From: Sisyra terminalis
Lineage: Eukaryota > Arthropoda > Insecta > Neuroptera > Sisyridae
NCBI GenBank assembly: GCA_958496175.1
Contig: OY292277.1
Coordinates: 310,001 to 374,000 of the forward strand
Length of the DNA stretch: 64,000 bases
Reading direction: 5' to 3'
Shown: positions 50,301 through 62,725 of the stretch, one piece after another
How the letters are laid out: every line of letters begins with the position of its first letter
Numbering within the stretch: position 1 is the first letter of the stretch
Made by a program: the position numbers and the translations under genes
The notes under the pieces: generated by a model
Seen by the model: the letters and a program-made list of their open reading frames with translations, nothing else
What the model was told of the DNA's origin: nothing
Database searches by the model: none

Positions 50301-53300
50301 CGGTTATTTTTGCGGATATCATTGCGGTTATTTTTGCGGATATTATTGCGGTTATTTTTGCGGGTATCATTGCGGTTATTTTTGCGGATATCATTGCGGT
50401 TATTTTGCGGTGATATTTGCGGTTATTTTTGCGGATATCATTGCGGTTATTTTGCGGTAATATTTGCGGTTATTTTTGCGGATATCATTGCGGTTATTTT
50501 TGCGGATATCATTGCGGATATTTTGCGGTGATATTTGCGGTTATTTTTGCGGATATCATTGCGGTTATTTTTGCGGATATCATTGCGGTTATTTTGCGGT
50601 GATATTTGCGGTTATTTTTGCGGATATCATTGCGGTTATTTTGCGGTAATATTTGCGGTTATTTTTGCGGATATTATTGCGGTTATTTTTGCGGATATCA
50701 TTGCGGTTATTTTGCGGTAACATTTGCGGTTATTTTTGCGGATATCATTGCGGTTATTTTTGCGGATATTATTGCGGTTATTTTTGCGGATATTATTGCG
50801 GTTATTTTTGCGGATATCTTTGCGGTTATTTTGGGTAACATTTGCGGTTATTTTTGCGATTAATATTGCGGTTATTTTTGCGGATATCATTGCGGTTATT
50901 TTGCGGTAATATTTGCGGTTATTTTTGCGGATATTATTGCGGTTATTTTTGCGGATATCATTGCGGTTATTTTGCGGTGATATTTGCGGTTATTTTTGCG
51001 GATATCATTGCGGTTATTTTGCGGTGATATTTGCGGTTATTTTTGCGGATATCATTGCGGAAATTTTGCGGTAATATTTGCGGTTATTTTTGCGGATATT
51101 ATTGCGGTTATTTTGCTGTAATATTTGCGGTTAATTTTGCGGATATCATTGCGGTTATTTTTGCGGATATTATTGCGGTTATTTTTGCGGATATCATTGC
51201 GGTTATTTTGCAGTGATATTTGCGGTTATTTTTGCGGATATCATTGCGGTTATTTTTGCGGATATTATTGCGGTTATTTTTGCGGATATTATTGCGGTTA
51301 TTTTTGCGGATATCTTTGCGGTTATTTTGCGGTAACATTTGCGGTTATTTTTGCGATTATTATTGCGGTTATTTTTGCGGATATCATTGCGGTTATTTTG
51401 CGGTAATATTTGCGGTTATTTTTGCGGATATTATTGCGGTTATTTTTGCGGATATCATTGCGGTTATTTTGCGGTGATATTTGCGGTTATTTTTGCGGAT
51501 ATCATTGCGGTTATTTTTGCGGATATTATTGCGGTTATTTTTGCGGATATCATTGCGGTTATTTTTGCGGATATCATTGCGGTTATTTTGCGGTGATATT
51601 TGCGGTTATTTTTGCGGATATCATTGCGGTTATTTTGCGGTAATATTTGCGGTTATTTTTGCTCATATCATTGCGGTTATTTTTGCGGATATCATTGCGG
51701 TTATTTTGCGGTAATATTTGCGGTTATTTTTGCGGATATCATTGCGGTTATTTTGCGGTAATATTTGCGGTTATTTTTGCGGATATTATTGCGGTTATTT
51801 TTGCGGATATCATTGCGGTTATTTTGCGGTAACATTTGCGGTTATTTTTGCGGATATCATTGCGGTTATTTTTGCGGATATTATTGCGGTTATTTTTGCG
51901 GGTATCATTGCGGTTATTTTTGCGGATATCATTGCGGTTATTTTGCGGTGATATTTGCGGTTATTTTTGCGGATATCATTGCGGTTATTTGGCGGATATC
52001 ATTGCGGTTATTTTTGCGGATATTATTGCGGTTATTTTTGCGGATATCATTGCGGTTATTTTGCGGTAACATTTGCGGATATTTTTGCGGTGATTTTTGC
52101 GGATATCATTGCGGTTATTTTGCGGATATTATTGCGGTTATTTTTGCGGATATCATTGCGGTTATTTTGCGGTGATATTTGCGGTTATTTTTGCGGATAT
52201 CATTGCGGAAATTTTGCGGTAATATTTGCGGTTATTTGTGCGGATATTATTGCGGTTATTTTGCTGTAATATTTGCGGTTAATTTTGCGGATATCATTGC
52301 GGTTATTTTTGCGGATATTATTGCGGTTATTTTTGCGGATATCATTGCGGTTATTTTGCAGTGATATTTGCGGTTATTTTTGCGGATATCATTGCGGTTA
52401 TTTTTGCGGATATTATTGCGGTTATTTTTGCGGATATTATTGCGGTTATTTTTGCGGATATCTTTGCGGTTATTTTGCGGTAACATTTGCGGTTATTTTT
52501 GCGATTATTATTGCGGTTATTTTTGCGGATATCATTGCGGTTATTTTGCGGTAATATTTGCGGTTATTTTTGCGGATATTATTGCGGTTATTTTTGCGGA
52601 TATCATTGCGGTTATTTTGCGGTGATATTTGCGGTTATTTTTGCGGATATCATTGCGGTTATTTTTGCGGATATTATTGCGGTTATTTTTGCGGATATCA
52701 TTGCGGTTATTTTTGCGGATATCATTGCGGTTATTTTGCGGTAATATTTGCGGTTATTTTTGCGGATATCATTGCGGTTATTTTGCGGTAATATTTGCGG
52801 TTATTTTTGCTCATATCATTGCGGTTATTTTTGCGGATATCATTGCGGTTATTTTGCGGTAATATTTGCGGTTATTTTTGCGGATATCATTGCGGTTATT
52901 TTGCGGTAATATTTGCGGTTATTTTTGCGGATATTATTGCGGTTATTTTTGCGGATATCATTGCGGTTATTTTGCGGTGCTATTTGCGGTTATTTTTGCG
53001 GATATCATTGCGGTTATTTTTGCGGATATTATTGCGGTTATTTTTGCGGGTATCATTGCGGTTATTTTTGCGGATATCATTGCGGTTATTTTGCGGTGAT
53101 ATTTGCGGTTATTTTTGCGGATATCATTGCGGTTATTTTGCGGTAATATTTGCGGTTATTTTTGCGGATATCATTGCGGTTATTTTTGCAGATATCATTG
53201 CGGTTATTTTGCGGTAATATTTGCGGTTATTTTGGCGGATATCATTGCGGTTATTTTTGCGGATATTATTGCGGTTATTTTTGCGGATATCATTGCGGTT

Positions 53301-53845
53301 ATTTTGCGGTAACATTTGCGGTTATTTTTGCGGATATTTTTGCGGTGATTTTTGCGGATATCATTGCGGTTATTTTGCGGATATTATTGCGGTTATTTTT
53401 GCGGATATCATTGCGGTTATTTTGCGGTGATATTTGCGGTTATTTTTGCGGATATCATTGCGGTTATTTTGCGGTAATATTTGCGGTTATTTTTGCGGAT
53501 ATTATTGCGGTTATTTTTGCGGATATCATTGCGGTTATTTTGCGGTAACATTTGCGGTTATTTTTGCGGATATTATTGCGGTGATTTTTGCGGATATCAT
53601 TGCGGTTATTTTGCGGATATTATTGCGGTTATTTTTGCGGATATCATTGCGTATATTTTTGCGGATATTATTGCGGTTATTTTTGCGGATATTATTGCGG
53701 TTATTTTTGCGGATATCATTGCGGTTATTTTGCGGTAGTATTTGCGGTTATTTTGCGGATATTATTGCGGTTATTTTTGCGGATATTATTGCGGTTATTT
53801 TGCAGTGATATTTGCGGTTATTTTTGCGGATATCATTGCGGTTAT
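47361..53845. repeat. 6.5-kb segmental tandem duplication, right copy
   Basis: This is the right partner of 40.9-47.4 kb. It has one extra 24-bp monomer near 47,650-47,690 and lacks one 47-bp block near 51,980. It ends near 53,845, where the block after a GCAGTGATATT junction changes from the 47.4-kb pattern to a different one. It contains the rare GGTAGTATTTGCGG junction near 53,737, matching 47,285. Confidence 0.9.
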
Positions 53846-56220
53846 TTTGCGGTGATATTTGCGGTTATTTTTGCGGATATCATTGCGGTTATTTTTGCGG
53901 ATATCATTGCGGTTATTTTGCGGTGATATTTGCGGTTATTTTTGCGGATATCATTGCGGTTATTTTGCGGTAATATTTGCGGTTATTTTTGCGGATATCA
54001 TTGCGGTTATTTTTGCGGATATCATTGCGGATATTTTGCGGTGATATTTGCGGTTATTTTTGCGGATATCATTGCGGTTATTTTTGCGGATATCATTGCG
54101 GTTATATTGCGGTGATATTTGCGGTTATTTTTGCGGATATCATTGCGGTTATTTTGCGGTAATATTTGCGGTTATTTTTGCGGATATTATTGCGGTTATT
54201 TTTGCGGATATCATTGCGGTTATTTTGCGGTAACATTTGCGGTTATTTTTGCGGATATCATTGCGGTTATTTTTGCGGATATTATTGCGGTTATTTTTGC
54301 GGATATCATTGCGGTTATTTTGCGGTGATATTTGCGGTTATTTTTGCGGATATCATTGCGGTTATTTTTGCGGATATTATTGCGGTTATTTTTGCGGATA
54401 TTATTGCGGTTATTTTTGCGGATATCTTTGCGGTTATTTTGGGTAACATTTGCGGTTATTTTTGCGATTAATATTGCGGTTATTTTTGCGGATATCATTG
54501 CGGTTATTTTTGCGGATATCATTGCGGTTATTTTGCGGTGATATTTGCGGTTATTTTTGCGGATATCATTGCGGTTATTTTGCGGTAATATTTGCGGTTA
54601 TTTTTGCGGATATCATTGCGGTTATTTTTGCGGATATCATTGCGGATATTTTGCGGTGATATTTGCGGTTATTTTTGCGGATATCATTGCGGTTATTTTT
54701 GCGGATATCATTGCGGTTATATTGCGGTGATATTTGCGGTTATTTTTGCGGATATCATTGCGGTTATTTTGCGGTAATATTTGCGGTTATTTTTGCGGAT
54801 ATTATTGCGGTTATTTTTGCGGATATCATTGCGGTTATTTTGCGGTAACATTTGCGGTTATTTTTGCGGATATCATTGCGGTTATTTTTGCGGATATTAT
54901 TGCGGTTATTTTTGCGGATATTATTGCGGTTATTTTTGCGGATATCTTTGCGGTTATTTTGGGTAACATTTGCGGTTATTTTTGCGATTAATATTGCGGT
55001 TATTTTTGCGGATATCATTGCGGTTATTTTGCGGTAATATTTGCGGTTATTTTTGCGGATATTATTGCGGTTATTTTTGCGGATATCATTGCGGTTATTT
55101 TGCGGTGATATTTGCGGTTATTTTTGCGGATATCATTGCGGTTATTTTTGCGGATATTATTGCGGTTATTTTTGCGGATATCATTGCGGTTATTTTTGCG
55201 GATATCATTGCGGTTATTTTGCGGTGATATTTGCGGTTATTTTTGCGGATATCATTGCGGTTATTTTGCGGTAATATTTGCGGTTATTTTTGCTCATATC
55301 ATTGCGGTTATTTTTGCGGATATCAATGCGGTTATTTTGCGGTAATATTTGCGGTTATTTTTGCGGATATCATTGCGGTTATTTTGCGGTAATATTTGCG
55401 GTTATTTTTGCGGATATTATTGCGGTTATTTTTGCGGATATCATTGCGGTTATTTTGCGGTGCTATTTGCGGTTATTTTTGCGGATATCATTGCGGTTAT
55501 TTTTGCGGATATTATTGCGGTTATTTTTGCGGGTATCATTGCGGTTATTTTTGCGGATATCATTGCGGTTATTTTGCGGTGATATTTGCGGTTATTTTTG
55601 CGGATATCATTGCGGTTATTTTGCGGTAATATTTGCGGTTATTTTTGCGGATATCATTGCGGTTATTTTTGCGGATATCATTGCGGTTATTTTGCGGTAA
55701 TATTTGCGGTTATTTTGGCGGATATCATTGCGGTTATTTTTGCGGATATTATTGCGGTTATTTTTGCGGATATCATTGCGGTTATTTTGCGGTAACATTT
55801 GCGGTTATTTTTGCGGATATTTTTGCGGTGATTTTTGCGGATATCATTGCGGTTATTTTGCGGATATTATTGCGGTTATTTTTGCGGATATCATTGCGGT
55901 TATTTTGCGGTGATATTTGCGGTTATTTTTGCGGATATCATTGCGGTTATTTTGCGGTAATATTTGCGGTTATTTTTGCGGATATTATTGCGGTTATTTT
56001 TGCGGATATCATTGCGGTTATTTTGCGGTAACATTTGCGGTTATTTTTGCGGATATTATTGCGGTGATTTTTGCGGATATCATTGCGGTTATTTTGCGGA
56101 TATTATTGCGGTTATTTTTGCGGATATCATTGCGGTTATTTTTGCGGATATTATTGCGGTTATTTTTGCGGATATTATTGCGGTTATTTTTGCGGATATC
56201 ATTGCGGTTATTTTGCGGTG
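53846..56220. repeat. Mosaic segment copied from two places in the 6.5-kb unit
   Basis: Blocks at about 54,734-55,040 match 50,606-50,910 at an offset of 4128. From about 55,040 to 56,200 they match 52,558-53,710 at an offset of 2483. An internal 615-bp repeat (53930 with 54545, 54119 with 54734) is also seen. The offset jump near 55,040 marks a junction between two source segments. The window's last TGCTCATATCAT monomer is near 55,292. Confidence 0.75.
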
Positions 56221-59200
56221 ATATTTGCGGTTAATTTTGCGGAAATTATTGCGGTTATTTTTGCGGATATCATTGCGGTTATTTTGCGGTGATATTTGCG
56301 GTTATTTTTGCGGATATCATTGCGGTTATTTTTGCGGATATTATTGCGGTTATTTTTGCGGATATTATTGCGGTTATTTTTGCGGATATCATTGCGGTTA
56401 TATTGCGGTGATATTTGCGGTTATTTTTGCGGATATCATTGCGGTTATTTTTGCGGATATCATTGCGGTTATTTTGCGGTGATATTTGCGGTTATTTTTG
56501 CGGATATCATTGCGGTTATTTTGCGGTAATATTTGCGGTTATTTTTGCGGATATCATTGCGGTTATTTTTGCGGATATCATTGCGGTTATTTTGCGGTGA
56601 TATTTGCGGTTATTTTTGCGGATATCATTGCGGTTATTTTTGCGGATATTATTGCGGTTATTTTTGCGGATATCATTGCGGTTATTTTGCGGTAATATTT
56701 GCGGTTATTTTTGCGGATATTATTGCGGTTATTTTGCTGTAATATTTGCGGTTAATTTTGCGGATATCATTGCGGTTATTTTTGCGGATATCATTGCGGT
56801 TATTTTGCGGTAACATTTGCGGTTATTTTTGCGGATATTACTGCGGACAATTTTGCGGATATCATTGCGGTTATTTTTGCGGATATCATTGCGGTTATTT
56901 TGCGGTAATATTTGCGGTTATTTTTGCGGATATCATTGCGGTTATTTTGCGGTGATATTTGCGGTTAATTTTGCGGAAATTATTGCGGTTATTTTTGCGG
57001 ATATCATTGCGGTTATTTTGCGGTGATATTTGCGGTTATTTTTGCGGATATCATTGCGGTTATTTTTGCGGATATTATTGCGGTTATTTTTGCGGATATT
57101 ATTGCGGTTATTTTTGCGGATATCATTGCGGTTATATTGCGGTGATATTTGCGGTTATTTTTGCGGATATCATTGCGGTTATTTTGCGGTGATATTTGCG
57201 GTTATTTTTGCGGATATCATTGCGGTTATTTTGCGGTAATATTTGCGGTTATTTTTGCGGATATCATTGCGGTTATTTTTGCGGATATTATTGCGGTTAT
57301 TTTTGCGGATATCTTTGCGGTTATTTTTGCGGATATCATTGCGGTTATTTTGCGGTGATATTTGCGGTTATTTTTGCGGATATCATTGCGGTTATTTTGC
57401 GGTAGTATTTGCGGTTATTTTGCGGATATTATTGCGGTTATTTTTGCGGATATTATTGCGGTTATTTTGCAGTGATATTTGCGGTTATTTTTGCGGATAT
57501 CATTGCGGTTATTTTGCGGTGATATTTGCGGTTATTTTTGCGGATATCATTGCGGTTATTTTTGCGGATATCATTGCGGTTATTTTGCGGTGATATTTGC
57601 GGTTATTTTTGCGGATATCATTGCGGTTATTTTGCGGTAATATTTGCGGTTATTTTTGCGGATATCATTGCGGTTATTTTTGCGGATATCATTGCGGATA
57701 TTTTGCGGTGATATTTGCGGTTATTTTTGCGGATATCATTGCGGTTATTTTGCGGTAATATTTGCGGTTATTTTTGCGGATATCATTGCGGTTATTTTTG
57801 CGGATATTATTGCGGGTATTTTTGCGGATATCATTGCGGTTATTTTGCTGTAATATTTGCGGTTAATTTTGCGGATATCATTGCGGTTATTTTTGCGGAT
57901 ATCATTGCGGTTATTTTGCGGTAATATTAGCGGTTATTTTTGCGGATATCATTGCGGTTATTTTTGCGGATATTATTGCGGTTATTTTTGCGGATATTAT
58001 TGCGGTTATTTTTGCGGATATCATTGCGGTTATTTTGCGGTAACATTTGCGGTTATTTTTGCGGATATTATTGCGGTGATTTTTGCGGATATCATTGCGG
58101 TTATTTTGCGGATATTATTGCGGTTATTTTTGCGGATATCATTGCGGTTATTTTGCGGTGATATTTGCGGTTATTTTTGCGGATATCATTGCGGTTATTT
58201 TGCGGTGATATTTGCGGTTATTTTTGCGGATATCATTGCGGTTATTTTGCGGTGATATTTGCGGTTATTTTTGCGGATATCATTGCGGTTATTTTTGCGG
58301 ATATTATTGCGGTTATTTTTGCGGATATCATTGCGGTTATTTTGCGGTAATATTTGCGGTTATTTTTGCGGATATTATTGCGGTTATTTTGCTGTAATAT
58401 TTGCGGTTAATTTTGCGGATATCATTGCAGTTATTTTTGCGGATATTATTGCGGTTATTTTTGCGGATATCATTGCGGTTATTTTGCGGTAACATTTGCG
58501 GTTATTTTTGCGGATATTATTGCGGACAATTTTGCGGATATCATTGCGGTTATTTTTGCGGATATCATTGCGGTTATTTTGCAGTAATATTTGCGGTTAT
58601 TTTTGCGGATATCATTGCGGTTATTTTGCGGTGATATTTGCGGTTAATTTTGCGGAAATTATTGCGGTTATTTTTGCGGATATCATTGCGGTTATTTTGC
58701 GGTGATATTTGCGGTTATTTTTGCGGATATCATTGCGGTTATTTTTGCGGATATTATTGCGGTTATTTTTGCGGATATTATTGCGGTTATTTTTGCGGAT
58801 ATCATTGCGGTTATATTGCGGTGATATTTGCGGTTATTTTTGCGGATATCATTGCGGTTATTTTTGCGGATATCATTGCGGTTATTTTGCGGTGATATTT
58901 GCGGTTATTTTTGCGGATATCATTGCGGTTATTTTGCGGTAATATTTGCGGTTATTTTTGCGGATATCATTGCGGTTATTTTTGCGGATATCATTGCGGT
59001 TATTTTGCGGTGATATTTGCGGTTATTTTTGCGGATATCATTGCGGTTATTTTGCGGTAATATTTGCGGTTATTTTTGCGGATATCATTGCGGTTATTTT
59101 TGCGGATATCATTGCGGATATTTTGCGGTGATATTTGCGGTTATTTTTGCGGATATCATTGCGGTTATTTTGCGGTAATATTTGCGGTTATTTTTGCGGA

Positions 59201-60800
59201 TATCATTGCGGTTATTTTTGCGGATATTATTGCGGTTATTTTTGCGGATATCATTGCGGTTATTTTGCTGTAATATTTGCGGTTAATTTTGCGGATATCA
59301 TTGCGGTTATTTTTGCGGATATCATTGCGGTTATTTTGCGGTAATATTAGCGGTTATTTTTGCGGATATCATTGCGGTTATTTTTGCGGATATTATTGCG
59401 GTTATTTTTGCGGATATTATTGCGGTTATTTTTGCGGATATCATTGCGGTTATTTTTGCGGATATCTTTGCGGTTATTTTTGCGGATATCATTGCGGTTA
59501 TTTTGCGGTGATATTTGCGGTTATTTTTGCGGATATCATTGCGGTTATTTTGCGGTAGTATTTGCGGTTATTTTGCGGATATTATTGCGGTTATTTTTGC
59601 GGATATTATTGCGGTTATTTTGCAGTGATATTTGCGGTTATTTTTGCGGATATCATTGCGGTTATTTTGCGGTGATATTTGCGGTTATTTTTGCGGATAT
59701 CATTGCGGTTATTTTTGCGGATATCATTGCGGTTATTTTGCGGTGATATTTGCGGTTATTTTTGCGGATATCATTGCGGTTATTTTGCGGTAATATTTGC
59801 GGTTATTTTTGCGGATATCATTGCGGTTATTTTTGCGGATATCATTGCGGATATTTTGCGGTGATATTTGCGGTTATTTTTGCGGATATCATTGCGGTTA
59901 TTTTGCGGTAATATTTGCGGTTATTTTTGCGGATATCATTGCGGTTATTTTTGCGGATATTATTGCGGTTATTTTTGCGGATATCATTGCGGTTATTTTG
60001 CTGTAATATTTGCGGTTAATTTTGCGGATATCATTGCGGTTATTTTTGCGGATATCATTGCGGTTATTTTGCGGTAATATTAGCGGTTATTTTTGCGGAT
60101 ATCATTGCGGTTATTTTTGCGGATATTATTGCGGTTATTTTTGCGGATATTATTGCGGTTATTTTTGCGGATATCATTGCGGTTATTTTTGCGGATATCA
60201 TTGCGGTTATTTTTGCGGGTATTATTGCGGTTATTTTTGCGGATATCATTGCGGTTATTTTGCTGTAATATTTGCGGTTAATTTTGCGGATATTATAGCG
60301 GTTATTTTTGCGGATATCATTGCGGTTATTTTTGCGGATATCATTGCGGTTATTTTTGCGGATATTATTGCGGTTATTTTTGCGGATATCATTGCGGTTA
60401 TTTTGCGGTAATATTTGCGGTTATTTTTGCGGATATCATTGCGGTTATTTTTGCGGATATTATTACGGTTATTTTTGCGGATATCATTGCGGTTATTTTG
60501 CGGATATCATTGCGGTTATTTTTGCGGATATCATTGCGGTTATTTTGCGGATATCATTGCGGTTATTTTTGCGGATATCATTGCGGTTATTTTGCGGTGA
60601 TATTTGCGGTTATTTTTGCGGATATCATTGCGGTTATTTTGCGGTGATATTTGCGGTTATTTTTGCGGATATCATTGCGGTTATTTTGCGGTGATATTTG
60701 CGGTTATTTTTGCGGATATCATTGCGGTTATTTTTGCGGATATAATTGCGGTTACTTTTGCGGATATCATTGCGGTTATTTTGCGGTAATATTTGCGGTT
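56221..60800. repeat. Right-hand domain with 733-, 1420-, 2153- and 2413-bp offsets
   Basis: New variants appear here: GGTTAATTTTGCGGAAATTATT (near 56,230, 56,964 and 58,642), GCGGACAATTTTGCGG (near 56,845 and 58,525) and GTAATATTAGCGG (near 57,926, 59,346 and 60,079). Repeats include 56225 with 58638 (2413), 57526 with 59679 (2153), 57715 with 59135 (1420) and 59135 with 59868 (733). These show several overlapping duplications about one or two 0.7-kb units long. Confidence 0.75.
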
Positions 60801-61325
60801 ATTTTTGCGGATATTATTGCGGTTATTTTGCAGTAATATTTGCGGTTAATTTTGCGGATATCATTGCGGTTATTTTTGCGGATATTATTGCGGTTATTTT
60901 TGCGGATATCATTGCGGTTATTTTGCGGTGATATTTGCGATTATTTTTGCGGATATCATTGCGGTTATTTTTGCGGATATTATTGCGGTTATTTTTGCGG
61001 ATATTATTGCGGTTATTTTTGCGGATATCATTGCGGTTATTTTGCGGTAACATTTGCGGTTATTTTTGCGGATATTATTGCGGTTATTTTTGCGGATATC
61101 ATTGCGGTTATTTTGCGGGGATATTTGCGGTTATTTTTGCGGATATCATTGCGGTTATTTTGCGGTGATATTTGCGGTTATTTTTGCGGATATCATTGCG
61201 GTTATTTTGCGGTAATATTTGCGGATATTATTGCGGTTATTTTTGCGGATATCATTGCGGTTATTTTGCGGTGATATTTGCGGTTATTTTTGCGGATATC
61301 ATTGCGGTTATTTTGCGGTAATATT

Positions 61326-61564
61326 TGCGGTTATTTTTGCGGATATTATTGCGGTTAATTTTGCGGATATCATTGCGGTTATTTTTGCGGATATTATTGC
61401 GGTTATTTTTGCGGATATCATTGCGGTTATTTTTGCGGATATCATTGCGGTTATTTTTGCGGATATCATTGCGGTTATTTTTGCGGATATTATTGCGGTT
61501 ATTTTTGCGGGTATCATTGCGGATATTTTTGCGGATATCATTGCGGTTATTTTGCGGTGATATT
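61326..61564 (+). repeat. Longest block noticed: nine 24-bp monomers plus a 23-bp junction (239 bp)
   Basis: No junction monomer interrupts this run for 239 bp, against 47 to 143 bp for most blocks. It includes a GGTTAATTTT half-monomer, a GGGTATCAT monomer and a GGATATTTTT half. Because no frame shift occurs, all three plus-strand frames stay open through it, which gives the apparent 113-codon frame ending at 61,560. Confidence 0.85.
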
Positions 61565-62725
61565 TGCGGTTATTTTTGCGGATATCATTGCGGTTATTTT
61601 GCGGTAATATTTGCGGTTATTTTTGCGGATATCATTGCGGTTATTTTTGCGGATATCATTGCGGTTATTTTGCGGTGATATTTGCGGTTATTTTTGCGGA
61701 TATCATTGCGGTTAATTTGCGGTAATATTTGCGGTTATTTTTGCGGATATTATTGCGGTTATTTTTGCGGATATCATTGCGGTTATTTTGCGGTAATATT
61801 TGCGGTTATTTTTGCGGATATCATTGCGGTTATTTTTGCGTATATTATTGCGGTTATTTTTGCGGATATCATTGCGGTTATTTTTGCGGATATCATTGCG
61901 GTTATTTTGCTGTAATATTTGCGGTTAATTTTGCGGATATTATTGCGGTTATTTTTGCGGATATCATTGCGGTTATTTTTGCGGATATCATTGCGGTTAT
62001 TTTGCGGTGATATTTGCGGTTATTTTTGCGGATATCATTGCGGTTAATTTGCGGTAATATTTGCGGTTATTTTTGCGGATATTATTGCGGTTAATTTTGC
62101 GGTGATATTTGCGGTTATTTTTGCGGATATCATTGCGGTTATATTGCCGTGATATTTGCGGTTATTTTTGCGGATATCATTGCGGTTATTTTGCTGTAAT
62201 ATTTGCGGTTAATTTTGCGGATATTATTGCGGTTATTTTTGCGGATATCATTGCGGTTATTTTTGCGGATATCATTGCGGTTATTTTGCGGTGATATTTG
62301 CGGTTATTTTTGCGGATATCATTGCGGTTATTTTGCGGTAATATTTGCGGTTATTTTTGCGGAGATCATTGCGGTTATTTTTGCGGATATCATTGCGGTT
62401 ATTTTGCGGTGATATTTGCGGTTATTTTTGCGGATATCATTGCGGTTAATTTGCGGTAATATTTGCGGTTATTTTTGCGGATATTATTGCGGTTATTTTT
62501 GCGGATATCATTGCGGTTATTTTGCGGTAATATTTGCGGTTATTTTTGCGGATATCATTGCGGTTATTTTTGCGTATATTATTGCGGTTATTTTTGCGGA
62601 TATCATTGCGGTTATTTTTGCGGATATCATTGCGGTTATTTTGCTGTAATATTTGCGGTTAATTTTGCGGATATTATTGCGGTTATTTTTGCGGATATCA
62701 TTGCGGTTATTTTTGCGGATATTAT
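61530..62725. repeat. 734-bp tandem pair
   Basis: Blocks at about 61,530-61,990 recur 734 bp downstream (61682 with 62416, 61729 with 62463). Shared features are a GGTTAATTTGCGGTAATATT junction and a TGCGTATATTAT monomer near 61,838 and 62,572. The right copy has a GAGATCAT monomer near 62,363 that the left lacks, far from the other GAGATC copies in 1-28 kb. Confidence 0.8.
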
